Shown: positions 9,427 to 17,602 of the stretch, piece by piece | Layout: the number at the start of each line of letters is the position of its first letter | Position numbering within the stretch: the first letter of the stretch is position 1 | Source: Peptococcaceae bacterium BRH_c23 | GTDB taxonomy: Bacteria; Bacillota_B; Desulfitobacteriia; Desulfitobacteriales; Desulfitobacteriaceae | Direction: 5' to 3' | NCBI GenBank assembly: GCA_000961805.1 | Contig: LADV01000059.1 | Span: 1-36,552, forward strand | DNA: 36,552 nt | The notes under the pieces: model-generated | Told to the model about the DNA's origin: nothing | Databases searched by the model: none | What the model saw: the letters and a program-made list of their open reading frames with translations, nothing else | Program-made: the position numbers and the translations under genes

Positions 9427-9704
9427 TTGAATATCGGCATGTACATTACGGATAGTTAATCAACCGTATTAAACTTAATGAGCCAGTTGGAAAATTCAAG
9501 GGCAGTTACTCTTTCAGCTGTTATGCCATCAGACTTGCTGGAAGCTAAGAAAATTATGGGTTCTACCATAACTCTTGGGCGTAGCAGTGGGACTTTAATT
9601 TGGCTCTTATGTTCTTGATGCTACCCTCCATTCACTTTGCATTGTTTGTAAAGTAATGGGGGGTATTGTTAATCTTTGGTGGACTCGATAGAGTCGCTGT
9701 CACG
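9427..9704. other. Intergenic region with long hairpin, no convincing gene
   Basis: A 46-codon frame (9478-9618) lacks a ribosome-binding site and resembles no family I recognise. The main structure is a hairpin at 9622-9665: TACCCTCCATT and ACTTT (one bulged C between them) pair with AAAGT and AATGGGGGGTA, about 16 bp around an 11-base loop. It is followed by a T-rich but interrupted stretch. It may be the terminator of the MFS gene or the remains of a small mobile or RNA element. Confidence 0.4.
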
Positions 9705-9733
9705 TTACCATTAAAGTTCCATAACTATATAAT
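9705..9733 (+). promoter_or_regulatory. Sigma-A promoter of the ABC1-kinase gene
   Basis: TTACCA at 9705-9710, a 17-bp spacer and a perfect TATAAT at 9728-9733, about 30 bases upstream of the start codon at 9763. Confidence 0.6.
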
Positions 9734-9762
9734 AGTCCTTTAAGAAACGGAGAGCATTCAGT

Positions 9763-11082
9763 ATGTATGAAATATCTGCGAGACATTTTACCCGTTACTA
9801 CGAGATCCTTTCCGTACTCATCCGACATGGCTTGGGTTATATGCTCTTCTCGGGGAATCTTAGGCCAATGCAGGAGGAAAACTTAGCACTCGTTGGAGTG
9901 CATCTAAGAAATGCATGTGCGGAACTTGGTCCAGCTTTTGTAAAAGTAGGACAACTAGCGAGTACTCGATCGGATCTTCTGCCGCAACCCATTGTTCAAG
10001 AATTAGCGAAGCTCCAAGACAGGGTTCACCCGCTTTTCTTTGAGGTAGTGCGACGAGTGGTCGAAGAATCCTTAAAGTCTCGCCTAGAGTCAGCCTATCA
10101 TGAATTTGATCCTGTCCCTCTGGCGGCAGCGTCGATTGGGCAAGTCCATCAGGCTGTTCTGCACAATGGAGAAAGAGTGGCCGTGAAAGTGCAGCGCCCA
10201 CATCTTCGTGAGACTGTTCAAACGGATTTAGAAATATTTCAAATCTTTGTCGATCAAATTGAACAGAGAACTCAGTGGGGAAAACGCTACCCTCTTCGTA
10301 TGCTGCTTGAAGAGTTTTCCAATACGATTAAGGGAGAACTGGATTTTGTAAATGAGGGGCGAAATGCCGAGAAACTATCAAAAGTAAGCATAAACAATCC
10401 CCATATTCTGATACCGAAGATTTACTGGGAATTAACGCAGCCCTCAGTGTTAACTATGGAGTATATTTCAGGGATTCCGTTACATCACATTATAGGTTCT
10501 CAAGAGGCAGCTTATGATGTTCATCGGATCGCCGATCGCTTAAGCAAAGCACTTCTCCAGCAAATTCTTCTGGTGGGCTGTTTTCACGGCGATCCTCATC
10601 CTGGCAATATTTTAATTTTACCTGGGGAAAAAATTGCCTTGCTTGATTTTGGGATAACAGGACATCTAACCCGTACTATGAGGGGTCAGATCTTGTCACT
10701 AATGTCAGCACTGATCCGGGGAAATAATGCTTTGATTTTGGAGACAATCTCGCAAATGGGCATTGTATCTGAGCAGGCTGATAAGCTGGCCTTCCAAACG
10801 GATATTTCTGCCTTGCGTCATAAACATTTAAAAGGACCCTCGAGGAAACTTGCCATGGGTGAATCTATTCAGGACTTTTTTAATATCATCTTTCGCCATG
10901 GAATTCATATTCCTTCTGAATTCATCCTCGTAGGTAAATCCTTGATAACCCTTGAGGGAATTCTAAACGAGCTAGATCCTAATATAAGCTTGGTTGAACA
11001 AGCCAAGCCCTTTAGTCGAAGGTTTATTTGGGGGAAGTTTGATTTGTTGAATTTATGGGAAAGAATTTGGGGAACGAGGTAG
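9763..11082 (+). CDS. ABC1/AarF/UbiB-family atypical kinase-like protein
   Basis: 439 residues, ATG preceded by GGAGAG at good spacing. It shows all hallmark motifs of the UbiB/ADCK family: KVGQ at residues 61-64 in KVGQLASTRSDLLP, the AAAS-type loop AAASIGQVHQA replacing a glycine-rich loop, VAVKVQRP with the ATP-binding lysine, FHGDPHPGNILIL (catalytic loop) and LLDFGITG (DFG motif). UbiB proteins act in ubiquinone or lipid metabolism in other bacteria. A Firmicute of this type would more likely use menaquinone, so the role is open. UbiB-type proteins are usually about 550 residues with two C-terminal membrane helices; this one stops soon after the kinase-like core and seems to lack them. 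Confidence 0.88.
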   Translation: MYEISARHFTRYYEILSVLIRHGLGYMLFSGNLRPMQEENLALVGVHLRNACAELGPAFVKVGQLASTRSDLLPQPIVQELAKLQDRVHPLFFEVVRRVVEESLKSRLESAYHEFDPVPLAAASIGQVHQAVLHNGERVAVKVQRPHLRETVQTDLEIFQIFVDQIEQRTQWGKRYPLRMLLEEFSNTIKGELDFVNEGRNAEKLSKVSINNPHILIPKIYWELTQPSVLTMEYISGIPLHHIIGSQEAAYDVHRIADRLSKALLQQILLVGCFHGDPHPGNILILPGEKIALLDFGITGHLTRTMRGQILSLMSALIRGNNALILETISQMGIVSEQADKLAFQTDISALRHKHLKGPSRKLAMGESIQDFFNIIFRHGIHIPSEFILVGKSLITLEGILNELDPNISLVEQAKPFSRRFIWGKFDLLNLWERIWGTR

Positions 11083-11277
11083 ACAGACACGAGAACCTGT
11101 ATCCTGTCCGGACAAGAGATCCTTCCAAATAATGAAATAATAGCACTAGGCGGAAAAGGTTTCATGGAACTTGTTGGATATTTATTATAGCGCAAAGGGA
11201 GTGAATTGGTTCTAAGGTTGATATTCACAGTAGGATAAAGCGAAGTAGGAATATTTATCTAACCTCAGATTGGAATT
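11083..11277. other. Intergenic stretch, nothing convincing
   Basis: Between the ABC1-kinase gene and the shared terminator. It includes a small palindrome TGTCCGGACA near 11106, but no coding frame with a ribosome-binding site. Confidence 0.4.
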
Positions 11278-11300
11278 AAAGCAACTATAGGTTGCTTTTA
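11278..11300. terminator. Bidirectional Rho-independent terminator
   Basis: AAAGCAAC and GTTGCTTT form an 8-bp stem with loop TATAG, followed by T on the plus strand; the minus strand reads AAAAGCAACC...GTTGCTTTAATT. It lies between the convergent ABC1-kinase gene and the minus-strand gene ending at 11330. Confidence 0.7.
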
Positions 11301-11329
11301 GAAACGATGAGTTGGTTTTCTCTTTATAG

Positions 11330-11740
11330 TCACTTGTCATTAGGTATTCCTATTTCACGTTTGCTCTTCTGCAATTCGCTCAGACGATTCCTAAAATAGG
11401 TATTGACTTGCTCTACATATTCCGGTTTTAGGGTAAATCTACGGAAGTAACAGGTAAAATCTCTATCCAAGCCGTAAGTTCCAGACTCCATCCATTCCTC
11501 ATCAAGGGTACAAGTTGCTTGAATCTGATCGTACAAATATTCGGAGCCTGAAAATGATTCCAATAAATTATGTAACTCATTATCGATCTGTTGATGCGGC
11601 AGAACAAGATTAAAAGGCTTTTTATAGTTGCCATATTGATAGGTACCTTCTTCTTCCCAGACAAAAGGTTTGTCACAAGACTCCAAGATGGTTTGACAGG
11701 TTTTAATCATCTTTTCTATATCTTCAATCTCTATGGACAT
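11330..11740 (-). CDS. Hypothetical protein, unrecognised
   Basis: The start is taken at the ATG at 11740-11738, nine bases after GAGGTG, giving 136 residues; the ATG at 11785 has no ribosome-binding site. I do not recognise the family. The protein is acidic and probably cytosolic, with no signal peptide or membrane helix. It opens with a helix (MSIEIEDIEKMIKTCQTIL), has aromatic-rich middle segments (WEEEGTYQYGNYKKPF; EEWMESGTYGLDRDFTCYF) and ends in a charged helix (EYVEQVNTYFRNRLSELQK). It sits alone between two intergenic regions, convergent with the kinase-like gene. The clear ribosome-binding site and terminator make it a real gene. Confidence 0.6.
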   Translation of the reverse strand: MSIEIEDIEKMIKTCQTILESCDKPFVWEEEGTYQYGNYKKPFNLVLPHQQIDNELHNLLESFSGSEYLYDQIQATCTLDEEWMESGTYGLDRDFTCYFRRFTLKPEYVEQVNTYFRNRLSELQKSKREIGIPNDK

Positions 11741-11879
11741 TATTATTAACACCTCAAAATTCATTTTTTGTTTATTATACAGCATAACGTATAAAAATGA
11801 ATTTGATGGTTTATTATGAAAGTTTCATTTTCTTTTTCTTAATGCTTACTATTAGATTCCAGGTCCACCATGCCACCCA

Positions 11880-12755
11880 TCAAAGTCTCCGCCATTTTTC
11901 AGGTTTCAATAGTTCCTCGCGGCTTTGTCTAATAACATTTGCTATGGTTCCTAGTAAGGCCTCTTTTTCGAAAGGGAGATGCGCCTTGAGGGGAAGGTAG
12001 TTCGAGGCGTGATTAGAGCGGAAGACACAATCTTGAACATCTAGATGCTGAATCATCAGCTCGAGTTCTTGAAGAATCTCCCAAGGGTTGAGTAGCTTAA
12101 AGGTCCCCGCGGCCACTTGTCTGCTCAGGGGGGCAGCGGGTTCGATCATTAGCGTCAGTGTCCCTAAATAGTGGGGATCAATGGCACTGAGGACCTTGGC
12201 CGTTTCCAGAGCATGTTCATTAGAATAGTTCGTTCCACCGAGACCCAGAATGACTGTGCACGATAATTTTATACCACTGGTTACAACCCGCTGTCCCGCG
12301 GTGATCATTTCCTGAGGGGTTACGCCTTTTTTCATCTGATAAAGAACTTCGGCGCTTCCGCTTTCTACACCTAAGTAAATGATGTGAAGTCCATGTTCTC
12401 TGAGTAAGACTAATTCCTCGAGGGATTTTTCTAAGATATCTTTGGGTGCACCATAGATGCCTACGCGTTTTAGATGTGTAAACCTCTGGTAGAGTTCTTT
12501 AAGGATATCGAGTAATAGGTCCATATCTAAGGCTAAAGCATCTCCGTCGGCCAGAAAAATTCGTTCGGCGTAAGGGTCCATCTTGAAACCTTCTGCAATT
12601 ATTTCAGTAATTTCTGTGCGGCTTTTCGCTCGATAAGATTTTCCTTTAAACGAACTACAAAAGGTACAGTGATTGTGCCGGCAGCCCACAGTCACTTGGA
12701 GAATGAGACTCGAAGCCTCGCTTGGTGGTCGGTAAATTGCTCCTTCGTAAAACAT
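11880..12755 (-). CDS. Radical SAM protein (COG1032-like Fe-S oxidoreductase)
   Basis: 291 residues; ATG seven bases after GAGGGAGGG. The [4Fe-4S]/SAM motif is at about residues 25-33 in VGCRHNHCTFC. The spacing is CX4CX2C rather than the more common CX3CX2C, as seen in a subgroup of COG1032-type proteins. Downstream features fit a partial TIM barrel: IFLADGDALALD, VGIYGAPKDIL, IYLGVESGSAEVL (SAM-contacting GxESG) and CTVILGLGG. No additional Fe-S cluster or cobalamin domain is seen. The substrate is unknown. It is monocistronic on the minus strand, with a short repeat tract just upstream. Confidence 0.85.
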   Translation of the reverse strand: MFYEGAIYRPPSEASSLILQVTVGCRHNHCTFCSSFKGKSYRAKSRTEITEIIAEGFKMDPYAERIFLADGDALALDMDLLLDILKELYQRFTHLKRVGIYGAPKDILEKSLEELVLLREHGLHIIYLGVESGSAEVLYQMKKGVTPQEMITAGQRVVTSGIKLSCTVILGLGGTNYSNEHALETAKVLSAIDPHYLGTLTLMIEPAAPLSRQVAAGTFKLLNPWEILQELELMIQHLDVQDCVFRSNHASNYLPLKAHLPFEKEALLGTIANVIRQSREELLKPEKWRRL

Positions 12756-12813
12756 GGTTAACCCTCCCTCTTCAAATTAGGATTAGCTCTCCTTATCTCA
12801 CTTATACTGTTAT

Positions 12814-12837
12814 TCATACTCATACTCATACTCATAC
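12814..12837. repeat. Short tandem repeat (TCATAC)x4
   Basis: Four perfect head-to-tail copies of TCATAC, about 60 bases upstream of the radical SAM start codon and on its promoter side. Copy number could vary by slippage. An open frame running through it on the plus strand (HTHTHTH-like) is an artefact of the repeat. Confidence 0.8.
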
Positions 12838-12971
12838 ACTTACGCATGCTCTCAATCAAAAAATCGCTACTTTAATATCACTAAAATACTTATCTTGTTT
12901 AGTTAGCGACGACGCACTGATTTTCCTTCTTTTGGGTACAGGGAAACTTAATAAGATATTAGAAAAGTTGT

Positions 12972-13054
12972 TCAACCAAGCCCTGGGGAACGGTAGGCAT
13001 GGTTGATACGGTCGAATCATAAGGTCGCATGTTCAAATCATGTCGCTCCGACTA
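12972..13054 (+). pseudogene. tRNA-like relic (3' half of a tRNA)
   Basis: The 3' part has exact tRNA geometry: T-stem GCATG (13027-13031), seven-base loop TTCAAAT, T-stem CATGT (13039-13043), then CGCTCCG (13044-13050) in the place of the acceptor strand, A (13051) and CTA in place of CCA. Upstream, ATGGTT/AATCAT (12999-13004, 13015-13020) makes an anticodon-like stem, but its loop has ten bases. The 5' acceptor strand CGGAGCG is absent. The 5' half instead pairs TCAACCA with TGGTTGA around GCC/GGC. It resembles the end of a proline-type tRNA. Most likely a decayed or truncated tRNA, perhaps left by integration of an element. Confidence 0.5.
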
Positions 13055-13248
13055 AGTGGTAATTGTTTAGTCCGTAAAGCTGCAATTATTGGTGGGTTTG
13101 AAGTTTTTGCATCTTAGCGTTTAACATATTAAGGAAAATTTTCGTGATAGGCAGGATTTATTGTTCAGGAAGAGAAATAGAATATTGATAGATTTTAAGG
13201 GCAACTATTCAATACCCTTAATAACTTGAAACTTAAGGAGGGATCACC
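13055..13248. other. Leader region of the DsrE-like gene
   Basis: AT-rich, no coding frame with a ribosome-binding site. It presumably carries the promoter of the DsrE-like gene, but I could not pick a convincing -35/-10 pair. Confidence 0.35.
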
Positions 13249-13605
13249 TTGGAAAAATTTCTTTTTGTCTTAAGTCGTGGACTTGAGGATCCTACCCGTG
13301 CTACCCGGGCCTTTCAGCTGGCGAAGGTGGCCAAAGAAAAAGGTCATGAAGTGAATATTTTCTTAGTTGATGACGCTGTTGTCTATGCAGTGATGGGCTT
13401 AGCAGATAATGTTAAGGCACCGACTGGAGATGGGGCTAAACCGTATCTCGATTATTTGATTGAGAATAAAGTAGCGTTCTTTATTTGTACACCATGTGCT
13501 AGAACTAGACTTTATAGTGAAGATGAATATATCCCAGGAGCTAAGTTATCGACGGCTGCCCACCTCATTGACTTAGCAACGGAATCCAAAGTATTCACAT
13601 TCTAG
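13249..13605 (+). CDS. DsrE/DsrF-family small protein
   Basis: 118 residues starting with TTG at 13249, seven bases after AAGGAGG. It shows the DsrE fold pattern: FLFVLSRGLEDPTRATRAFQLA at the N-terminus (strand-loop-helix), then VNIFLVDDAVVY, and a conserved C-terminal FFICTPCARTRL loop with two cysteines, as in DsrE/YchN-type proteins. Relatives carry sulfur as a persulfide or act in sulfur relay, but many are uncharacterised. No dsr, tus or sulfurtransferase gene is adjacent, so a sulfur-transfer role is only suggested. Monocistronic, with a terminator following. Confidence 0.82.
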   Translation: MEKFLFVLSRGLEDPTRATRAFQLAKVAKEKGHEVNIFLVDDAVVYAVMGLADNVKAPTGDGAKPYLDYLIENKVAFFICTPCARTRLYSEDEYIPGAKLSTAAHLIDLATESKVFTF

Positions 13606-13671
13606 ATTGAATGCTATAGTAGTTAAGCAGCATGATCGCTAAGATATGTCAGTTGAAGATGGCATTGAAAG

Positions 13672-13709
13672 GAACTCGCTTTAACAAATCGTTTGATCGG
13701 GTTCTTTTT
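13672..13709 (+). terminator. Rho-independent terminator after the DsrE-like gene
   Basis: GAACTCG at 13672-13678 pairs with CGGGTTC at 13698-13704 (one G-T pair), with an inner CAAA/TTTG, followed by TTTTT. Confidence 0.7.
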
Positions 13710-13884
13710 ACATCCCCTAAAGCTTTTAATTATGTTTTCAATCCAAGATTTAACAATAATTTAATCTATTTTTAATAAAAGATGATTGATTTTGTAGTAG
13801 ACTTAAGGCATGTTTAGCCATAAGATAGTAATGTTTGATCAGAGGAAGGAGAGAAGTACTCTTTAAAAACGTGGGTACGATTTA

Positions 13885-15075
13885 ATGAGGCATTTTAATT
13901 ACTTATCTAATGAGGGTAGGGAAGCAACTTTTTTCAAAGTACCAGAGCCATTTGATAAAGATACGCCCCGAGAAATTCTTTCGTATGCCCTAGGGGCTAC
14001 GCTATATATGCCTGGAACTAGAGAAACCATCGCCATTGATATTATTACTAAGAAAAACATTGGACTCGCTTCTACTGTGTTTTGTTTAGAGGATTCGATT
14101 GGAGATTCTGAGGTGCCTGTAGCGGAGAAAAATATCATAACCCAAGTCAAGAAGATCCATTTGGCCTTAATTCATCAAGAGATCGACTTTGCTGACCTGC
14201 CGCTGATCTTCATTCGGGTCAGGAATCCTGAACAAATCCTTAGGCTGACAGAGGAAATGGGAGACGCTGCAAAGCTGATTACGGGGTTTATCTTTCCCAA
14301 ATTCACCTCCCAAAGCTTTAAATATTTTGAAGTTATCAAGCATCTTAATGATCAAAGAATTGGGCCGTTTTATGGTATGCCGATCATTGAAAGTCCTGAG
14401 GTTATTTATCGTGAATCACGCTTAAAGGAACTGATGGAAATCAAGAGCTTATTGGAAACCTATCACGACTTAGTTTTAAATGTGCGAATTGGGGCAACGG
14501 ATTTTTCCGGGCATTATGGAATCCGCAGGGGACCGGATGTAACAATCTATGATATTACGGTGATCCGTGATTGCATTGCAGATATTATTAACATTTTTGG
14601 GCGAGTTGGCAGTGGGTACATAGTCTCTGGACCCGTATGGGAGTACTTCTCAAATGGAGGTAGAGTCCTCAAACCACAGCTTCGCAAGAGCCCCTTTGAA
14701 GAATTTCATGATATCGATGGGAATAATAGAGCAAAAATCAGAAGCATGCTCTTAAATAAGTATGTTGATGGTTTAATTCGTGAAGTAATCTTAGACAGAG
14801 AAAATGGGATCATTGGCAAAACCATCATTCATCCGAGTCATATTATCCCCGTCCAATCCTTATATATTGTGGGGTATGAAGAGTATTTAGATGCACTCAG
14901 CATTATTGGCAATGAAACAAAAGGCGTTATGAAAAGCCAGTATACCAATAAAATGAATGAGATCAAACCACATTATAATTGGGCCCAGAAAATGCTGTTA
15001 CGAGCAAAGAATTATGGAGTATTTCATGAACAACACAATTTCATTAGTCTCTTCACCGAAGATATTTACGTATAA
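13885..15075 (+). CDS. HpcH/HpaI aldolase (citrate lyase beta-like) of the Ter locus
   Basis: 396 residues. It is a TIM-barrel C-C lyase relative: LGATLYMPGTRETIA, CLEDSIGDSEV (acidic metal/substrate motif), FIRVRNPEQI, GFIFPKF and VRIGATDFSGHYGIRR are family features. In Ter-associated gene clusters this enzyme is a standard member of the biosynthetic module predicted to make a nucleoside-like metabolite (Anantharaman, Iyer and Aravind). The start is fixed by an in-frame TAA shortly upstream. The nearest strong purine tract (AGGAAGGAGAG) is over 30 bases away, so initiation may be weak. The next gene overlaps its 3' end by 50 bases, indicating translational coupling. Confidence 0.85.
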   Translation: MRHFNYLSNEGREATFFKVPEPFDKDTPREILSYALGATLYMPGTRETIAIDIITKKNIGLASTVFCLEDSIGDSEVPVAEKNIITQVKKIHLALIHQEIDFADLPLIFIRVRNPEQILRLTEEMGDAAKLITGFIFPKFTSQSFKYFEVIKHLNDQRIGPFYGMPIIESPEVIYRESRLKELMEIKSLLETYHDLVLNVRIGATDFSGHYGIRRGPDVTIYDITVIRDCIADIINIFGRVGSGYIVSGPVWEYFSNGGRVLKPQLRKSPFEEFHDIDGNNRAKIRSMLLNKYVDGLIREVILDRENGIIGKTIIHPSHIIPVQSLYIVGYEEYLDALSIIGNETKGVMKSQYTNKMNEIKPHYNWAQKMLLRAKNYGVFHEQHNFISLFTEDIYV

Positions 15076-16435
15076 TCTGCAAGGACAAAGGGTTAAGGTT
15101 AGCCTCTTAAACAATCCCTTCGATATCGAGCCACAAACCTTATTTTCTCTTGCTGCAAGGAAGAACAAGAAACGGAGTTTTTTGTTTGTTAGCAATGTCT
15201 TAGGTAAACATGTACCTGTCGATCCCTTTGTTCCTTTACTTGCCGGAGTTGCTCTTGGCGTTCAGTTTTCAAGTGAAATTAACGGCGTGGACCACACGGA
15301 TACTCTAGGGATTATTCAGGCTTTAAAGGGTTATCAAGAAGCGAAAAATGTGTATCAGACGGTGATCGGCAGACCTCTAGTTCCACTGCCTAAGAAAACG
15401 TTGTTCATCGGTTTCGCTGAAACGGCAACAGGACTAGGGCATGCGGTATTTAGCATCTTCGATAATGCACACTATCTGCACACAACCCGTGAACAGATAC
15501 CCCTCTTAGAATCTGAGCTTAACTTTAGCGAAGACCATTCTCACGCAGTTAATCATCGTTGCTATCCCTTGGACAGGGAGATATTGAAAACTTCTGAAAC
15601 CATTGTTCTAGTGGATGATGAGATAACCACCGGTAATACAGCTCGAAATATAATTAGAGCAATCCATAACAACTATCCGAAAAAAGAATACGTGGTATTG
15701 TCGCTTTTGGATTGGAGAACTAGCGAAAACCGAACCGATTTTAAGGAGCTAGAGCAACAACTTGACACGAAAATCCACACGATTGCTCTAATGGAAGGGG
15801 AAATAACGGTAACCGGTGACTCCGACCCTGAAAAGACTGATCACGTAAAATCAAGTTTGAGGTCGGATTGTTTAGCGGAGATTAAGAGTTTTCCAGAACT
15901 AAAATCCCTGAACATTTCGGATCTCGTGGCAGTTTACTCTGAAGACTTAGCAGGGCAAAAAAACCCATCGCCCTTTTTACAATTAACGGGACGATTTGGT
16001 TTGTCAAGCCAGGATAATTTGAAGGCGCTGCCCTTAGCCAGAAAGTTTGGGGAAGAACTAGGAGAAGACCGGACCAGTAAGAAGACGCTTTGTTTAGGAA
16101 CGGGTGAATTCATGTATTTTCCGATGCTCGTTTCTGCTTATATGGGAGAGGGAATACGCTATCACTCCACCACAAGGAGTCCTATTTATCCCTTTGCCAA
16201 ACCAAACTACGCGATTCAAAATGGCTTTGCCTTTGAGAGTCCAGATGAGTCGAGTCTTACTAATTATGTGTACAATGTGCCTTTGAATTATTATGAAGAA
16301 GTCTATTTGTTCCTTGAAAGGGATGTTAGTCAAGAACGATTGCTGCCGCTGTTTGCGACAGTTCGCGAATTAGGGATCCCGAGATTGGTGTTAGTCATTT
16401 GCGCTTCAAGGGAATCAGGATCAGTTCATGGTTAG
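15026..16435 (+). CDS. Phosphoribosyltransferase with C-terminal TRSP domain (Ter locus)
   Basis: The preferred start is ATG 15026, six bases after GGAG, giving 469 residues and a 50-base overlap with the aldolase gene; upstream in-frame ATGs at 14957 and 15014 lack such a site. The type I PRTase PRPP-binding loop is seen at about residues 193-206 (IVLVDDEITTGNTARN), after a GFAETATGLGHAVF segment. The C-terminal third contains RYHSTTRSPIYP (TRSP at 383-386), the motif that names the TRSP domain found with these PRTases. It is predicted to attach or remove a phosphoribosyl group in synthesis of the Ter-linked metabolite. The substrate base is unknown. Confidence 0.85.
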   Translation: MNNTISLVSSPKIFTYNLQGQRVKVSLLNNPFDIEPQTLFSLAARKNKKRSFLFVSNVLGKHVPVDPFVPLLAGVALGVQFSSEINGVDHTDTLGIIQALKGYQEAKNVYQTVIGRPLVPLPKKTLFIGFAETATGLGHAVFSIFDNAHYLHTTREQIPLLESELNFSEDHSHAVNHRCYPLDREILKTSETIVLVDDEITTGNTARNIIRAIHNNYPKKEYVVLSLLDWRTSENRTDFKELEQQLDTKIHTIALMEGEITVTGDSDPEKTDHVKSSLRSDCLAEIKSFPELKSLNISDLVAVYSEDLAGQKNPSPFLQLTGRFGLSSQDNLKALPLARKFGEELGEDRTSKKTLCLGTGEFMYFPMLVSAYMGEGIRYHSTTRSPIYPFAKPNYAIQNGFAFESPDESSLTNYVYNVPLNYYEEVYLFLERDVSQERLLPLFATVRELGIPRLVLVICASRESGSVHG

Positions 16436-16470
16436 GGGTATTGCTTTGGAAGAAAGGTGGTTTGAATTGG

Positions 16471-17586
16471 GTGATTAATCAAAAGACCTTGGATCGTATT
16501 CCCGATCCGTCGCCCATGGGATGTTATAACCCTCATGATGTCATCTTTCTGCTGAAAAATCTCAATGGTTTATTAACAGAAACCGATTTAGAAACTCGTG
16601 AGAGGCGAATTCAGTCGGGTGGTCACTACTCGGAGATGCTGCCGATAGAATATGAACCGACCCAGGAATATCTTGAGATTTTCCATCAGACGCTGCACGA
16701 GAGCGCTCACAAGGTCGCAGAGGCAGTGAGGGTAGTATCAGAACTTATCTTAAAGAGAAAAGGTTCTAACCTGGTCCTTGTCTCACTGGCCCGTGCTGGT
16801 ACGCCCATCGGCGTCTTAATTAAACGTTATCTCTTAGAAATACATGACTTGGATTTACCTCACTTTAGCATTTCAATCATTAGGGGTAGAGGCATCGACG
16901 AAAATGCCATACTTTATATCCTGCAGAATTATCCCGACTCCAAGATTCAATTTATTGATGGTTGGACAGGTAAGGGTGCCATCACCAGTGTTTTAAAAGA
17001 GGCCTGCACGGAGTTTAGAGCAAAATATGGGTACGAATTGGATAACGATTTAGCAGTTCTCGCTGATCCAGGCTATTGCGTAAAGACCTTTGGAACCAGA
17101 GAAGACTTTTTAATTCCTAGTGCCTGTCTTAATTCGACGGTTTCAGGATTAGTGAGTCGAACGGTTTTTCGGAAGGATCTGATCGGAGAAAATGAGTTTC
17201 ATGGGGTTCGTTTCTACGAAGAACTCTTGAAAGAAGAAGTCTCAAATCTCTTCGTCGACCGAATCTCTGCCGAGTTCAAAGACCTTGGACAGCCTCTGAA
17301 TGGAGTAGAGACTGGCGATCTTGAAGGAAGGGTTACCTGGCAAGGCCTAAAAGCCTTGAAGGGTATCCAAGAAAAGTTTCAGATCACTGATATAAACTTT
17401 ATTAAACCGGGTATAGGAGAAACTACAAGGGTTCTATTAAGGCGACTACCGGAGCGAGTGTTGGTTGATACCCTTACCAATCCAAATTTAAAACATATTC
17501 TTCTATTGTGTGAAGATAAAGGAGTTCCAGTTGAGGAATATCCTGATCTTACCTATTCCTGTTGTGGTATTGTGAGGCAACTTTGA
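16471..17586 (+). CDS. StiP/PRTase_1-family protein with C-terminal Pelota-like domain (Ter locus)
   Basis: GTG at 16471 is preferred, nine bases after AAAGGTGG, giving 371 residues; the ATG at 16399 would overlap the previous gene. The sequence GCYNPHDVIFLLKNL, GGHYSEMLPIEYEPT, VSLARAGTPIGVLIKRYL and IQFIDGWTGKGAITS matches proteins annotated as cysteine protease StiP, which the comparative-genomics literature reads as a phosphoribosyltransferase. The last 70 residues (INFIKPGIGETTRVLLRR... to the C-terminus) fit the Pelota/L7Ae-like RNA-binding fold typical of this family's tail. Enzyme activity is not proven; the two names show that disagreement. The position between the PRTase and HAD genes fits the standard Ter biosynthetic set. 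Confidence 0.8.
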   Translation: MINQKTLDRIPDPSPMGCYNPHDVIFLLKNLNGLLTETDLETRERRIQSGGHYSEMLPIEYEPTQEYLEIFHQTLHESAHKVAEAVRVVSELILKRKGSNLVLVSLARAGTPIGVLIKRYLLEIHDLDLPHFSISIIRGRGIDENAILYILQNYPDSKIQFIDGWTGKGAITSVLKEACTEFRAKYGYELDNDLAVLADPGYCVKTFGTREDFLIPSACLNSTVSGLVSRTVFRKDLIGENEFHGVRFYEELLKEEVSNLFVDRISAEFKDLGQPLNGVETGDLEGRVTWQGLKALKGIQEKFQITDINFIKPGIGETTRVLLRRLPERVLVDTLTNPNLKHILLLCEDKGVPVEEYPDLTYSCCGIVRQL

Positions 17587-17602
17587 TGGAGGAGTCTAAT
17601 TA

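Noticed and set aside
9478..9618. 46-codon frame between MFS and ABC1-kinase genes
   Set aside because: No ribosome-binding site and no recognisable similarity; more likely non-coding.
12722..13006. Open frame of 94 codons on the plus strand (HTHTHTH-like stretch)
   Set aside because: Produced by the TCATAC repeat tract and the opposite strand of the radical SAM gene; no ribosome-binding site.
13236..13252. Similarity of the DsrE-like leader to the 16S rRNA 3' end (GGATCACCT)
   Set aside because: Short match next to an ordinary AAGGAGG site; best explained by chance.
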